A stretch of 64,000 nucleotides of DNA from positions 82,620 through 146,619 of the forward strand of contig JBLIMQ010000002.1 of the NCBI GenBank assembly GCA_047638775.1. Direction: 5' to 3'. The DNA comes from Agaribacterium sp047638775 (lineage in GTDB: Bacteria > Pseudomonadota > Gammaproteobacteria > Pseudomonadales > Cellvibrionaceae). The notes beneath the pieces are model-generated. The model was given only the letters and a program-made list of their open reading frames with translations. It had not been told where the DNA came from and did no database searches. The position numbers were made by a program, and so were the translations under genes. This document shows positions 10,601-25,600 of the stretch, in pieces (position 1 is the stretch's first letter; every line of letters starts with the position of its first letter).

Positions 10601-13600
10601 TCACGTATTTTCAATCGAAATAACGACAATCTACTTGTAGAGAAGAACACCAGGGGCGTCATGATGGATGCCGCGCGGGCGACAGTTCCTTCATTACTAA
10701 ATTGGCGTGTAATATTTTCGTAGACTTTCGACAACTCGACTTGCGCAGTAAGCTCCACCTCGGGAATGATAACAAAATCGAATGCTTGATTATTTTCTAA
10801 CTCCACCTCTGGTTCCGACAATTCAGAACTAAGAGTTACTGAGAAGAGGTCTTTTAGAACTTCTGCGTGTTCATCCACAAAATACTGAGTCAACTTTTGA
10901 GGAGAGAAAAACTCAAACAATAAAGTTTTTCGCAACTTACCAAATGTTTGCTCTAGCTCGCGCAACAAGGCTATCGATAGGAATGAATCTACACCGACAT
11001 CGTCAAAGCTATCCGTAGCCGATATATTTGATTTCAAAGCCTTACTAACGACGTTGATTAGATATTCGAGTGTTTTTTCGAAAACAACATCATCACTCAG
11101 ATCAGAAACACTTTCACTCAGTGACAATTCTTCGAGTGGCTTAACGAACTGTGACTTTACTGCTTTAATCTCTAGCGGATCAACACGGGTTTCGTTAACA
11201 ACATTTGTTGAATGAGCCGGTAACCTAGGGTCTGATTCTTTTGTTACCTTGGGCTCTTCGGCGCCCCCGTTCTTAACACTTCCGCCTTTGGGAATGGCCC
11301 CTTTGGTGCTGGCCACAACAGAGCTAAGGCTTTGAAACTCATCCATCCTTTCCAATATATCAGCATGATTGGAAACAAAATATTCACACAACATTGTGAT
11401 AGTGAAATATTCGAATAACAATGTTTTCCGAAGCTTACCGAAGTCTTTCTCTAGACTATTTAATATTTTGATAGATAAAAATGAATCGACACCGGACTCA
11501 TCGAAGGAGCCATCATTATCGATATCGCTTTTCAAAATACCAACAATACGTTCTTTTAAGTACTGCAGGCAAAACATGCGAAGATCCGGTTCGCTCGAAG
11601 ATATCGACTCTAGCTCCATATTTTTTTCAATAGACACATCGAGTTGCTCACTGAACATCTCAGCGCCCAAGTCTCCCGAGGAAACAATGTCGTTCTCTAT
11701 ATGAGTCAAATTATCTAAGGGGATGTCGTTTCTCTGAGAAACTTCAAGTTGTGTGACATTAGATTCTACAGCACTCGATCCCGGCGCAACCGGAACAATA
11801 TTATTGGAACCTGCGGATAAAGAGTAATCAAATACCATTAGACCATCTTTAGTGGACAGCGGGTATATACCACGTTCACTCACCATAGCTTTAACAGCTT
11901 CATCCGACACATTCATGCCTCCATCACGCCAATAAGGCCAATTCACTGAGACAGCATTACCTTTGCGTAAATTACGTTGCCGCTGTTGATTTCTAAATAA
12001 TGAAAATGCATCTAAGAAACGATTAGAGTACGCGTATACCGACTGACCTTCATTACCTTTAATGGCTGACAACGACGAGCAAAACATCATAAAATCTAAA
12101 TCATCCAACTTGGTCACATCATCTAGATTAATCGCTCCGTATATCTTCGCAGAGACAATCTCTTCTATTTCAGACAATTGATGCTTAATTACATAGTTAT
12201 CGCGAATCGCGCCGGCGCAATGAATAATGCCGTTGAGAGGACCAAAATCCTCACGGATTGTTTTTATAATACGCCGAACATCCGACAACCTAGCCACATC
12301 ACCTTGCAGATAGAGAATTTTCGATTTATTGGATATCGACGTAAGCTCAAGCAAGTCAGTGTCGTTTATCTCGCGTCGACCCATCAAGATAATAGTGACT
12401 TTATCTGTGGAGTTCAAAATATGCCGACAGAATATTTTACCCAAACCGCCCAAACCACCTGTAATAAGGTAAACACCATTTTCGGCTAACTGACTACGGC
12501 TTATAGCTTCAGGTTCGAGTTTCAGCTCATGCGAACTTAAGACCCAACGTTCATCATTGCGATAACATGACTCAAGGACATGCCTCTCATTCAATTCCTG
12601 AGCAATAGCATTATATTTCCGATCGGCAACTAGTTTGCTCTCTTTATCTTCAGTTTCGATCGTTACTACTCGTGAACGAATTCGATCATCTTCTAAATCT
12701 AAGCATTGAGCAAAACCCGACAGTGCAATAATTTGAGCCTGTATGTCACCTAGTTTTTTTGTATGAACAAATACAACATTCAATTTCTTCAGTGTCAGAT
12801 ACTTAATACTACTTTGTACAACAAATACCGCCTGTTTAACAACGTCATGTACAGAACGATTTTTTACGATTTTCTTGTTCCACTTCAAACCTTTAACATC
12901 AATTACAAGTGTATCAACCTGACCTTGAGTAGGAGAGTCAATATACGCACCCTCCACTCCAAGCAAGCTAAAAGCCGTGTCAATATCGTTAAAATCTGAG
13001 GAGTCGTCTACTTTAATAAGCTTTACGCCGGAGATCACTTGTGAAGAATTTAAACCAATCCATACAATATTAAGCTTCGGGTCTTCATCACGAAACTTTT
13101 GAACAAATTCTCTATCGCCACTAACAATTAGAACCGTTTCACTTAATAACTTAGGTCGATATTTGGTATCAACCTTAGACGCGAAGGACCACGTCTGCTC
13201 AGCAAGTTTTAGCTCTGTTGCGCTTTGCAGAACCGATACATCTGAGATTGAATTGTGTGTAACAGGTTTATACAAGATAGGTTTACTGGAAGCACGCTTT
13301 AGATCAACCGGTGCATTACCCATTGAGTTCACATCAATAGGACTTACTTTACCAAGATCTTGCGCGACAAGTATGGCGCTTGGTGTAGATATTGTATTGC
13401 CTATGGCGTAAGTCTTTTTCTCAGACGCCAAACGAGCTTTAAACCAGTAGCTATTTTTATCAAAAGAATAACTTGGCAAGTTCAATTTAACAGGCAGGGG
13501 CGTAGAATATAAGTCAATCCAAGAAACCGATTCGAGTTTCATCCAACTTGATACATTTAACTTAAGCTGGTCTTTCATTCGTGTAGAGGAATGTACAAAT

Positions 13601-16600
13601 TCAGCTAATGACTTAACATCGAGAGAGTTCAGGGATTTATCCGTAGTGACTAAGCCATTCAATTGAAACGATAACTCACGCAACAATTCATCGTAGCTTT
13701 CAGCCATAGCCACATAGCGATACTTCATTGCTTCACGACCACATTGTAGCGTGAATGCCAAAGATTTCAGGTCTAGTGATGGACCATTTTCAACAAGGTA
13801 ATCTCGTAAATTGCTTATCATCCGAGCCAACGCCGTTTCGGTTTTAGCTGAAACAAGGAAAACACTACTCACACCCTCGGCCCGACTCATAGTCTGATTG
13901 TTCGAAGACCTTTTGTGACCCGAGTAATCTTCTATTATCAAGTGCGCATTTACACCACCAAAACCAAACGAGCTAAGACCTGCTCGCCTTGGCAATACGA
14001 CATTAAACCGATCCCTTTTTGGCGCCCATGGCGTTGCTTTATTTAATAAGTAAAAAGGGCTGTCGCCTAAATCGATATAAGGATTTTGTTCGCTAAAGTT
14101 TAGGTTCTTAGGAATCACATTATTCTTCAGCGATAAAAGAATTTTAAATAAGCCAGCCATGCCCGCCGCAGGCTCCAAGTGTCCGGTATTTGTTTTGACC
14201 GCGCCTAATCCAATATGTTGCTGAAGAGCGACTTTTTCGGTAGACGGGTTAGCACTATCATGCCGGTCTTCGTACAAGGTATTGAACGCTTTTTTAAGAC
14301 CCTGAATTTCAATTGGATCTCCCAACTCTGTTCCCGTGCCATGCGTTTCAATATAATCGACAGTACTTGGATCAATATTAGCTTGTCGGTATACGTCTAC
14401 CAATAATTCAGCTTGTGAGTTCGCGCTCGGAGCGGTCAACGATTGTGACTTCCCACCGTGGTTTATTGAGCTTGCTTTTATAAGGCCATATATACTATCG
14501 CCATCAGCTTCGGCTGCACTTAATCGTTTTAAGACTATTGCGCCGACGCCTTCACCTTTAACGTAACCATTTGCGGACTTGTCAAAGGTTTTACATTGCC
14601 CATCACTCGAAAATGCACCCATCTGGCTTGTTAAGACAAAAGTATCCGGGGAGAGCGCAAGACTCACACCGCCCGCAATTGCCCCATCGACTTCGCCACT
14701 TTGAATCGATTTAACCGCTCGATGAATTGCAACTAACGAACTTGAACATGCCGTATCGATAGCCTCACTTGGCCCACGAAGGTTTAACAAGTATGAAACT
14801 CTATTGGGTAAGACCGAATGTGCGTTACCCGTTGCCATGTGCGCCGTCATTTTTCCAGAGTCGCGCTGCATTAATGCTTGATACTCTTGAAATTGTAACC
14901 CGACATAAACGGCAATTTTTTTACCGCTAAGTGACGAGGGAGCATAACCAGCGTCTTCGATAGCGCGCCACGCCTCTTGTAAAAACAAACGATGCTGAGG
15001 GTCCATAACTTCAACTTCGGCGACGGACAGATTGAAAAATGCCGGATCAAAATTGTCAAAATCGGGGACAAATCCACCCCACTTGCTATTTGTTTTAGCC
15101 GCGTCCGCTTGCGCATCGCCATAAACGTCGGACCACAACCATCGCTCCTCCGGAACCTCGGAAATCAAATTTCGGCCAGCTAGAAGGTTTTCCCAAAATG
15201 CGTCTAAATTCGACGACTGAGGCATAACACCACTAATGCCAACAATGGCAATAGGATCATCGTCGTGTAAGGCTTTACGTTCATCATTACTAACGTCGAC
15301 CGCTGGTGATTTTACAGCAGAGGTAACACGCTCGGGTGCACTAAGTGTCGGTGTACTTTGACTTGAATTGCTCTCATATTGTAAATCAGCACTTTCACCA
15401 TGAGTAACTGTGTCACTAAGAGACAAATCATCACTACGAGACAATGCATCACCATGAATAGATGTTTCAGCGATTTCATATGTCGCCTGAAAAACCAAAG
15501 GGTACTCAGCAACAAGGTATTCCGATAGATCCGACAAAGTGTGATACTCAAAAAACACGGTCGGGTTGATAGATAACATCCATTCAGTATTTATTGAATT
15601 AGCCAGCTGGGCAAATGTCACGGAATCAAAGCCGTAATTTTTTAATTCTTCTTTAACCGAAACCTCACCAGCCGTGAGCTTAAGAAGATCTTGAACGATA
15701 AACGTTAATTTATTCCGGACACCCGGTAAGATCGATTCACTCGGTACAGCGGCAGCATCAACATGCGGCTCTCGGGTAACTGAAGCTTTAGAGGTTTTCA
15801 CCTCAACCGTAAGCCCTGTGATATTACGATAAATTTTCTCGTAATCGCCGGGGAGCACCGCTATATTTGCGTTATTTAGCTTCAAACAACACTCGAAATC
15901 TTCAAGTGCTTCGCGAGTGGAGAGACTTTTCAAACCGTATAAATCAAACAACATCGATTCTTGTTGAGGATCTATCCGCATCCCACCATCGGACCAATAT
16001 GGCCAATTTATCGACAGGCTTTTACCACTACGAAAACCTTGATCGACTAGCTGAGCTCGTAACTCCATGGCACTATCCATGTACGCATTTGCATAGGCAT
16101 AATCAGAAAGACCACCATCGCCAAATAGTACCGAGGACGATGAAAAAGTCACAAAAAGATCAAGCTCTAATTGAGCCGTTGCACGATCGAGCTGCGCTAA
16201 ACCTACTGTTTTGGGTGATAAAATTGACGCTCCGTCACCTTCGACTTTATCTTTTATTAGGCGTGTTTTTGCAACACCCGCGCAATGGATAACCCCATTT
16301 AACGAAGAATACTTTTGTACTACAGTTTGAATGAGAACATCTACATCCTCACCGCACGAAATATCACACTGATAATATTCAGCCTTCCCGCCTAATTGAG
16401 CTACACCATTAACAAGAGATTTCTTTTGGCTATCAAAAACCGAACGACCGACAAGGATTAGAATAGCCCCATAGCGCTCACTTAGATATCGTGCAACAAC
16501 TTCGCCGATACCGCCAGCTCCACCGGCAATAATATATACACCACCCGATTTAAAAATATTTGGCGAGTTTCTAACTTCATCAACTACTAAAGGACTAGCC

Positions 16601-19600
16601 GTAAAGAAATCACGTGAATAACGTGAATTTTCCTTAGTATATCGCACCCCAATGATCGAACTATCATCACGACATTCATCAACAAGTGATGAGGCAAAAC
16701 TGCTATCGCTTTCATAGGCGACATACCGACACTGAATTTTACTGTGCTCGTTATTTAGAACATATAGATAACTAAGTATTGCGGAATTTGCCGGAGATAA
16801 GCTATGGCTCTTCATTTGGGACGCGCAAATGAGCCGTAAGGGTTGCACTAACTCGCTCTGCGTTAAAGCTCTACATAGATTATCAACAGCAACATACGGT
16901 GCTGAGTTAAACTCAAATAATTTTTGCTTATAGTTCAAGTCAAAAACAATGTTTTTAGGTGACGCGCCTGCGGCAACCATTTTCGAAAATATATTTTTAA
17001 AATCAACAATAGTTGAGCCCGACTCACGCGGGATATTTATGCCATCACCAACGGAAAAACGCGTATTAGATCGCATACTTGCATTATCTATTAACACCGC
17101 CCTAACGTGATTGGTCGTCGTCGCCAAGCTAAACGCGTTAGCTATTTCATCTAAGCGACGCTCATCATTGCTAAAAATCAGTATCGGACCAGATAAAGTA
17201 TTTTCATTCAAATCTAAAGGATGATTCTTCCAAGTCGGAACTACACACCGACTTTGTACTTGATTAATACCTAACTCGTCACTTAGCGATGGTACTGACG
17301 ACGTTTTTTCAAGCTGGCGATAGACCACATTATCAGCACGTACCAATACTTTGCCATGCTCATCACACATGCAAACATCAAAGCATACAAAGTCTGTATT
17401 AGTTGGGTTTAGTGATCCCTTATACGAGGCGTACGAATATAGAGTCTGCGGCAACTCTTCGTGAATACTAACGCAATCTATTGAGAAAGGAATATAATGT
17501 TTATTATCGAACTCGTTGTCCAACATAACAATAAGTGACTGCAACGCGCTGTCAAACATGCCTGGATCAAGCATGCCTGAATCAAGCATACCTGCGGAAT
17601 CGTGCCCCTCAATACGCGCAAGTATTTCACTATCGCTATACCATACCGTGCGCAAACACGAATAGCTTGGACCGTAAAAGAAGCCCAAAGACGAAAACTT
17701 TTGATAGATATCCTGATGCTCAACACTCTGTGAACACCGAGCACGAATACTGACAAGATCAATATGATCGGCGTCGGCGTCGCTAAGCTCTGTCAAAAAC
17801 GACAAATCTCCTTCCGAGTGTAAGCGTTTACCTCTATTCGTCGTATTCGATACCAATTCATAACGAACGTCACCTGAGCTATCATGTAAACTCAATTCAA
17901 CTGTGCCGTCGGAAATCGTATCCGCATATATTGGCTCGACAAAAAGCAAATCAGATATTTTTAATGATGCAAACTGATCAAACGAACAACGTGCCGCCGA
18001 ATAGACCATACTTATAAACGCGGTGCCCGATAGCAGGCAGCGATCACCGACTTTATGATGTAAAAACACAGATTCAGTACCTGTGAATTTTGATTCAAAA
18101 CGCTGGTTAGAAAAGGTAGATACATTTTTGTGCAGCAGCGTATTAATTCCACCAGCAGACATACTGACAATCTCACTAGTATTTGCATCTAAGATTTTAT
18201 TGCTATCGACCGCCTGTAGATCAACCCAATAACGTGTTTTTTGAAAAGGATAAACAGGAAGACTAAGAACTCGGCCTGAATATTCGCCTCGAGCAAACAC
18301 TACTTTCCATGAAACCTCAGCGCCGACAAGCCATGCATCCACTAAGGCCTCTACATTATCTGTTTGGAGCGAAGCTCGTATGCTTTCTTGCAGTTCCTCA
18401 TCTCTTAGTGCTTCTTCTTTCGCTTCGACAAGGTTTTCAATTCGCCCAGTACGCGTTGAACCTGCATTTACATTGGATGCAAGAAAATCACCTAAGGCGT
18501 CAATTAGACTACGTATTGATGTAACACATATGGCTAGGCGGGAATGCAAAGGTTCTCGACCTTGGCATAGAGTAAATGCAATATCTTGCAGTAAGCGAAA
18601 ATCATCTGTCCCATGACTAACAACGTCGAATTTAATGTTTGTAATTGCCGTTAACAAAGTCGTTGCATATACCTTAAGTCGGTCTTCATTACGTGCTGAC
18701 AATAGAATAGGTACAATTCGTTTATCGGGAAGAGACTTAAGATTAATAAATTCGTTAATCGGTCGAAATTCTTCCACTATTAAATGTGCATTTGCCCCAC
18801 CCGCGCCAAAGGAACTAACGCCGGCTAAACGCGGTGATTCGTCCTCAACAGCCCAGTCGCTTAATTCTTGCTGAACACGTAAGTTACCATTTGAAAAATC
18901 ACAATTATTATTTAGCGTTTTAGAGTGGAGAGAAGGAACAAGCTGTTTATGCTTAAGCTGTAAAAGTACTTTTGTGAGCGCGGCAATTCCAGCTGCCGAT
19001 TCACAATGACCGATATTTGATTTAACCGATCCGATACTACACGGTAATTCTGACTTCCTAGAAGCTAACGCTTTATTTAACCCTGCCAATTCAATTGGAT
19101 CGCCCAAGGGTGTACCGGTTCCGTGCGTCTCGACATAACTTAAGTTTTCGATTGATGCCGTTGAACGCGCAAAAGCGTCTTCAATTAACTCTCCTTGCGC
19201 GACTGGATCAGGCACCGTATAACCATTTGTTTTACCACCATGATTTATGGCACTGCCTTTAATTACAGCATAGATTTGATCGCCATCAGCTATAGCCTTA
19301 GCTAAAGGCTTTAGTAATACGGCACCTACACCTTCACTTGGCACAAAACCATCGCCACCTTCGCCAAAGCTGCGGCAACGACCATCAGTTGATGAAAACT
19401 GACCTTGATTCAAATAAATATACTTATCAGCATGCAAATTTAAATTAACACCGCCAGCAAAGGCGTAGTCACATTCCCCATCACGAATACTTTTACAGGC
19501 TATATGTATTGCCGTTAGTGATGACGAACACATTGTATCAACAGCCATACTCGGGCCGCGGAAATCACAATGGTATGAAACGCGATTAGCTATACTCGCA

Positions 19601-22600
19601 GGGTGACCAGAAAGCGAAAGTTGATCACCATTCAAGCTTTTTTCTACGCCAAAGAATTTATATTCTTCGTACATAACTCCGACATAGACACCTACATTGG
19701 CACCGTATTTCTTTTCTGAGTTAGCTTTTATTCGATCACGAGTATAGCCAGCATCCTCCATAGTTTCCCAGACAACTTCTAAAAATAACCGTTCCTGTGG
19801 ATCTATATGCTCAGCTTCACGTGGAGAGATATTAAAAAATAGCGGGTCGAACTTGTCCGCGTCGGCAATAAAACCACCCCACTTCGTATTAATTTTACCT
19901 TGATCATATAAAGTCTTGGCGTCCCATCGCGATTCTGGAACTTCCGTAATACAGTCCCGACCTTCTTTTAGGTTGTCCCAGTATTCATCAAGATTTTTGG
20001 CCTGAGGGTAACGGCCACTTACACCGATAATAGCGACATCACCATTATCGCCTGGATTTTGCTCTTGGCTTGAAGCCTTAGCATACGAATCTACTTTGTT
20101 CCTGGATTGACCGGGTGGAATTTTATTCCGACTATTTTTAGATTCAGATGAACTAGGAGCCTCTGCGATAAAGCTAGGAGCGCCAACGATAGAGCTAGGA
20201 ATTTCAGCATGCGGCTTTGGAGGCTCTACACTCAAGTTCAAATTTTCGGCGTCAAGGTCAACAGCATCAACACTTAAACTTTGTCTCTTTGCGGGTAAAT
20301 TATGGCGTTCTTTTTCCGAATCGCTCAACTCCGCCAAGCCACTAATAATGGCACTATGCTTGGAAGCCAAATAGCCTGCCAACTGGTGTATATTCCGGTG
20401 CTCAAAAAACAATGTTTTGGGTAATTTCCCGAGCGTTTTCTCTAGACTTTCAGTAAGTTCAATCACCATCATTGAGTCTATGCCGTAAGCTTCAAAGTCT
20501 TTAGCTAAAAACACTCGCTCCGGCATCATCTTTAAGGAGCGCGCAATCAGATCAACTAGATATTGTTCGGCCAACTCAAGTATGGTTTTTTTCTCGCCCG
20601 AAAACGTAAGATCTTTTGAAACTTCTTGATGGGCATTGTCTATTTTAATATTGTTTATTTTGACATTGTCTATGCCGTAAGATTTTAAGTATTCCGGCGT
20701 TGCGTTAACAACCAAAGCTTGCATCTGCCCTGAATAGATCAACGCCTCTAGCGCTTTAAAACAGTCGTCTTCTTGCAATGGAAGCAATCCCTGACGAGCC
20801 AATTCAGAGGCCTTACCTTTGGCCAGGCCTAACTCACCCCACAAACCCCAAGCAATTGAAAACACCGGAAAATGACTATTATTCAGAAGCTCTTGAGATA
20901 AACCGTTTTGAAATCCACAAGCCGACGCGTAGTTGCACTGACCAGCCGCCCCAAATTCTGAGCGAATCGACGAGAATAAACATAAAAAGTCTAAGTTTTC
21001 TCGCTGAAAAGCCAAAACTAAGTTTCGGCTGCCTTCTACCTTAACATCCTGCACCTGCTTAAATTCGCTCAAACTCATATTGACAGCTAGGCGATCACAA
21101 ACATTTGCGGCCGAATGAAATACACCACTAACGACTGGAAATTCTTCTTTAACACGTTCAACGACATTCTTTATATTGATAAGGTCAAGAATATCCACTT
21201 GAATATATTTTGGCTTAAACCCATATTCTCCGACTTTAGATTGCTTACTGCGAATATCATCATCTAATTCGCGGCGACCAAGCCAAACAACCTGCGCTTG
21301 ATAATTCTCTACGATATATCGGCTTAATAGACACCCAACATCACCAGCACCGCCAACAATCACATAAACTCCACCGTGCTTATAGATTGGTTTTACGGTC
21401 GTCAAATTTTTGATTGATTTAAGTTGTGGACGAAATAACATACCTTTACGATAAGCCGTTACTAATCCATCCTGCCGACCCATCGAATTAATAAAATCGC
21501 TTAACATTGATTCAAGCTTTACGCACTCTAAGTCTTTTAATTCAACATCTATATTACGCAATGACCACGACTTAAATTCACATGCAAGCGTCCGCACCAT
21601 AGCCGCCAGACCCGATGCGCGAGAGCAGACAGGGTCACTATCTATTACTGACTGTGCATTGACAGAAACTATAGTAATATCTAAATATTCCACCTTAGAA
21701 AAACTTAGCGAGAACGCTTTTATTAGTGTAAAAAACAATTCAGAAGGCTGCTCAATTTCGTTCGATATAAATATACGAACTGCATCTATAGGGCCACAAC
21801 GTAATAGTGAATGCTGTATCAATTTTTGTAGGAGAGAAACTTCAGCTTGACCATCTAACTCTATGCAATTAGTGAACCCTGACAACTGCAGTGTTTGTTT
21901 AAATCCGTGCGACATACCCGCACTAAGACACAATACGCCATCAGCTGAAGCACCTTTCGTAAACTCTGAGGTCATCAATGCCGTATCCTCGCTCCATTCG
22001 ATCTTGTGGATAAGCTGTTTAGGATCTTTCGGGACTAAGCGACGAAATTTCAAACCTTTGATTAGCGCAACAACCACGCCATCACCTGTTAACAAACAAA
22101 AGTCGTAACACTCCGGTGACACACGCGTAGCGAGGCTATATTTGGCAGAAGCCACACCGCCCAATACGTCAACACTTTCCAACGAAAAGGGGATTAGTAC
22201 GGTAGATTCTTTTTCACTAACAATGCCTGATATAGACTGCAACGCCGCGTCAGCAATTGCTGGATGTAACCCGTAATATACCGCTGCCTTAGCATCTATC
22301 GGCAACGCGGATAAGGCCGATAAAATAGTATCGCCACTTGCCCAAATACTCTCTACGCAGCGATAGAACGGACCATGCTCAACACCTAACTTATTTAGAG
22401 ATCGATAGAATGTTTCTACACTCTCCGCGCCATCAACCTTCAGGGTTAAACTTTGCTTTAATATCGAAACCCCTTGAATAGGATTTATCACAAGCGCTTC
22501 TTTGGATTGAGCGGTCGCTCGCACATAAACCTTTCGATTTCCATCGGAGCCAATGCCCGACATTTCCAATGAGAATTCGGTACTAGATGCTACGACTATT

Positions 22601-25600
22601 GCGATATCAAAACTATTGGACTCATTCGTTATGACAATTGCATCTCGCCAAATAACATCAACTAATGAACAAATCAGATCCTGGTGCGCACACTTTATCG
22701 ATTGACTTAACACCTCTAGGCTTAGAACGCCCGCAACAACTATTTTCCCGTCCACTTTATGATCGGCAATAGCTGATGAGGCAGGGTCAAAAGCGACCTT
22801 TATATTTTCTTTATTGATTAGAGTGAGAGAGAAAGCCGGCTCGTTATTCTGAGCGAAATTTTCTTCATTTGATTTTACTATATTCGATTCCACATGGGAG
22901 TTTTCTTCTGGATATAGCCAATACTTATCACCAAAAAACTGATAAACCGGCAAACGTACTCGCCTAGGGTTATTGGATTCAAATAACACCTGACAGTTAA
23001 CGGCAGCACCACTGCGCCATGCTTCAGCTAACAATTCTAAGCTGCCACTTTTTAATGCGCTGGCGATAATTTTTTCGCCTTCGCTAGCTCTCAAAATCGA
23101 AGCCATCGGCCCGAGTGCAGGAGCCGGAGATTGTTTTAGGTATTCAAAGTACCGTTGGATCTGTTGAGCTAGTTGGTCTTTAGAATCGCATACAAAAGCC
23201 GCTCGACAATCCATAGTTTCACGAGTACTCGCAAGCGTGTAGGCTATATCCAACAATTCAGCAGCACTACCTTCAAGATAGCGTAAAAATTCAGCCAGGT
23301 AAGATTCGAGAGACTCGATTTTTTTTGCCGAAAAAACTACCAATTGCTGTTGCGGCGCATGCACTCTGACTTTCTCTTTAGGAGCCGAATATTCCTCTAA
23401 GATCACGTGCCCGTTTGCACCACCAAAACCAAAACTACTAACACCAGCTCGCAAAGGATGATTCGAGGTCCAGGAACATAGCTTATCAACAATATAAAAT
23501 GGGCTACCGAGTAAATCAATTTCAGGGTTAAGCTCACTGTAGTGAAGTGTCGCAGGTAGTTTCTTCTTCACCAAAGACGATACGACCTTCATTACGCCAG
23601 CAATACCAGCAGCTCCTTCAAGGTGGCCAATATTACTTTTTATGGTCCCCAAACCACAACTATCTTTCGATACCGCCAAATTCTTATTCGCTTCAAATGC
23701 CATACGTAAACCCAGAACCTCAACTGGATCACCTAGGACCGTACCGGTTCCATGAGCCTCGATATAACTAATGGAGTTTGCACTACATTCGGCATCCGCT
23801 AATGCGCTTATGACAAGTGCCGCCTGCGCTTTGGGATTGGGCGCAGTCAGCGAAGTTCCTTGTCCGCCGTGATTGACAGCAACCCCTTTAATTACAGCAT
23901 AGATGGAATCACCATCTGCTTCAGCCTGCTTAACAGGCTTAAGCATAAATATTCCACCGCCCTCGCCGCGAACAAAACCATTCGCAGCAGAATCAAATGT
24001 CGCACAGCGAGCGTCTTTTGATAAAATATTAGCTTTATCGTAAACCATTGAATTGGTAGGCGTACAAATCAGATTAACCCCACCAACCAAGGCTTGCTTA
24101 CATTCACCTCGACGGATTGCTTCAGCCGCTTCACGAATCGCCACGAGCGAACTTGAGCACGCCGTATCGATCATCATGCTGGGGCCACTCAAATTGAAAA
24201 AATATGAGACTCTGTTTGCCAATAGCGAACTATTTGTACCTGTCGACACATAGGCTTGCTCGCGAAACTGCTCGTGCTTAGCAAGCTCTGCATAATCGAA
24301 GTGACAAGCTCCAATATATACGCCAGTATGCGAACCGCTTATTTCAGATGCTTTATATCCGGCATCCTCTATGGCTTGCCAAGCAAGCTGCATAATCATC
24401 CGCTGCTGCGGATCCATCAACTCAGCTTCTTTGGGGGATATCCTAAAGAAGTCGGCATCAAAGGTATCGATATCCCCAACAAAACCTGCCGATTTCAAAT
24501 GAGATTTACTACCTTGAATATCAAGTGTACGCGGCCAATCCCAGCGTAAATTTTCTAGTTCAGAAATAGCACTTTTGCCACTCTCTAGTAGCGACCATAG
24601 AGCAGCTTGACTCCGAACTTCACCTGGAAAATCCAAAGCAAGACCAACAATGGCAATGTCTTTGTCGCGATAGTTACTACCGGCTAAACCTGACGACTTA
24701 GCACTCGACGATTGACTACTATCAACTTCCGCCTCGCCGTCAACACCAGCTACGTTACCAGAAGCAAACTTATTATCTATTGAGCTGGAAGCGCTTTGAC
24801 CTGATTCAGTCGTTGCCTTAACTGTATTCGTCTTAACTGCACTTGCCTTAACTGCACTTGTCTTATCTGGACTAAAATTTAGATCACGAGCTTTAGTGTT
24901 ACGGGCTTTACCACTGAGACCGTCAACAGGTGGCTTAAGTGAAACAATATGGTCGGCCAGAGAGTCTAAATTTGCGCATTGAAAAAATATGGTGGTCGAA
25001 AGCTGAAGCTTTAACTTTTTATTAATTAAACTTCTCAGCTCAACTAGCTCTAACGAATCAAGGCCCAACTCCATTATTGGAGCCGACAAATCAATTTTTA
25101 TCTCGGCATTATCTTCCGCTAAGATATTCAAGAAGCCTTTCAAAATCTCAATACACTCAGGATGCCCCAACGTTGCGGCTGAATTACTAACGAACTCTAC
25201 AGGCTCTAACTCAGCACCAGGATTAGTAACACCTAAGTCACGCCCTTGCCGATCAGAATTCACTGCATTGTCGTTTATACCGACGAGATATATCGCGAGC
25301 TTTGCGACAGTTCCTTCAGAGAAAAATATACTCGTTTTCAATTTCACAGAAAAACGTTTATTGATAAGTGATTTAAGTTCTACTAACTCAAGAGAATCTA
25401 AACCAAGCTCCATTATAGGCGTATCGACATCGACAGGGATTTTGGCGTCCTCTGAAACCTGTCGAAGCAACACAAGAAGTTCACTCTCTACATTCGAGCA
25501 ATCTACATTCGCATAGGTAGTACTTTCACTACCAACTCCAGGGCTTGATTCGCTCATATGCCCCTGTTGTGCCATTTCCAGAGTGCTCTCGCCTATTTTT

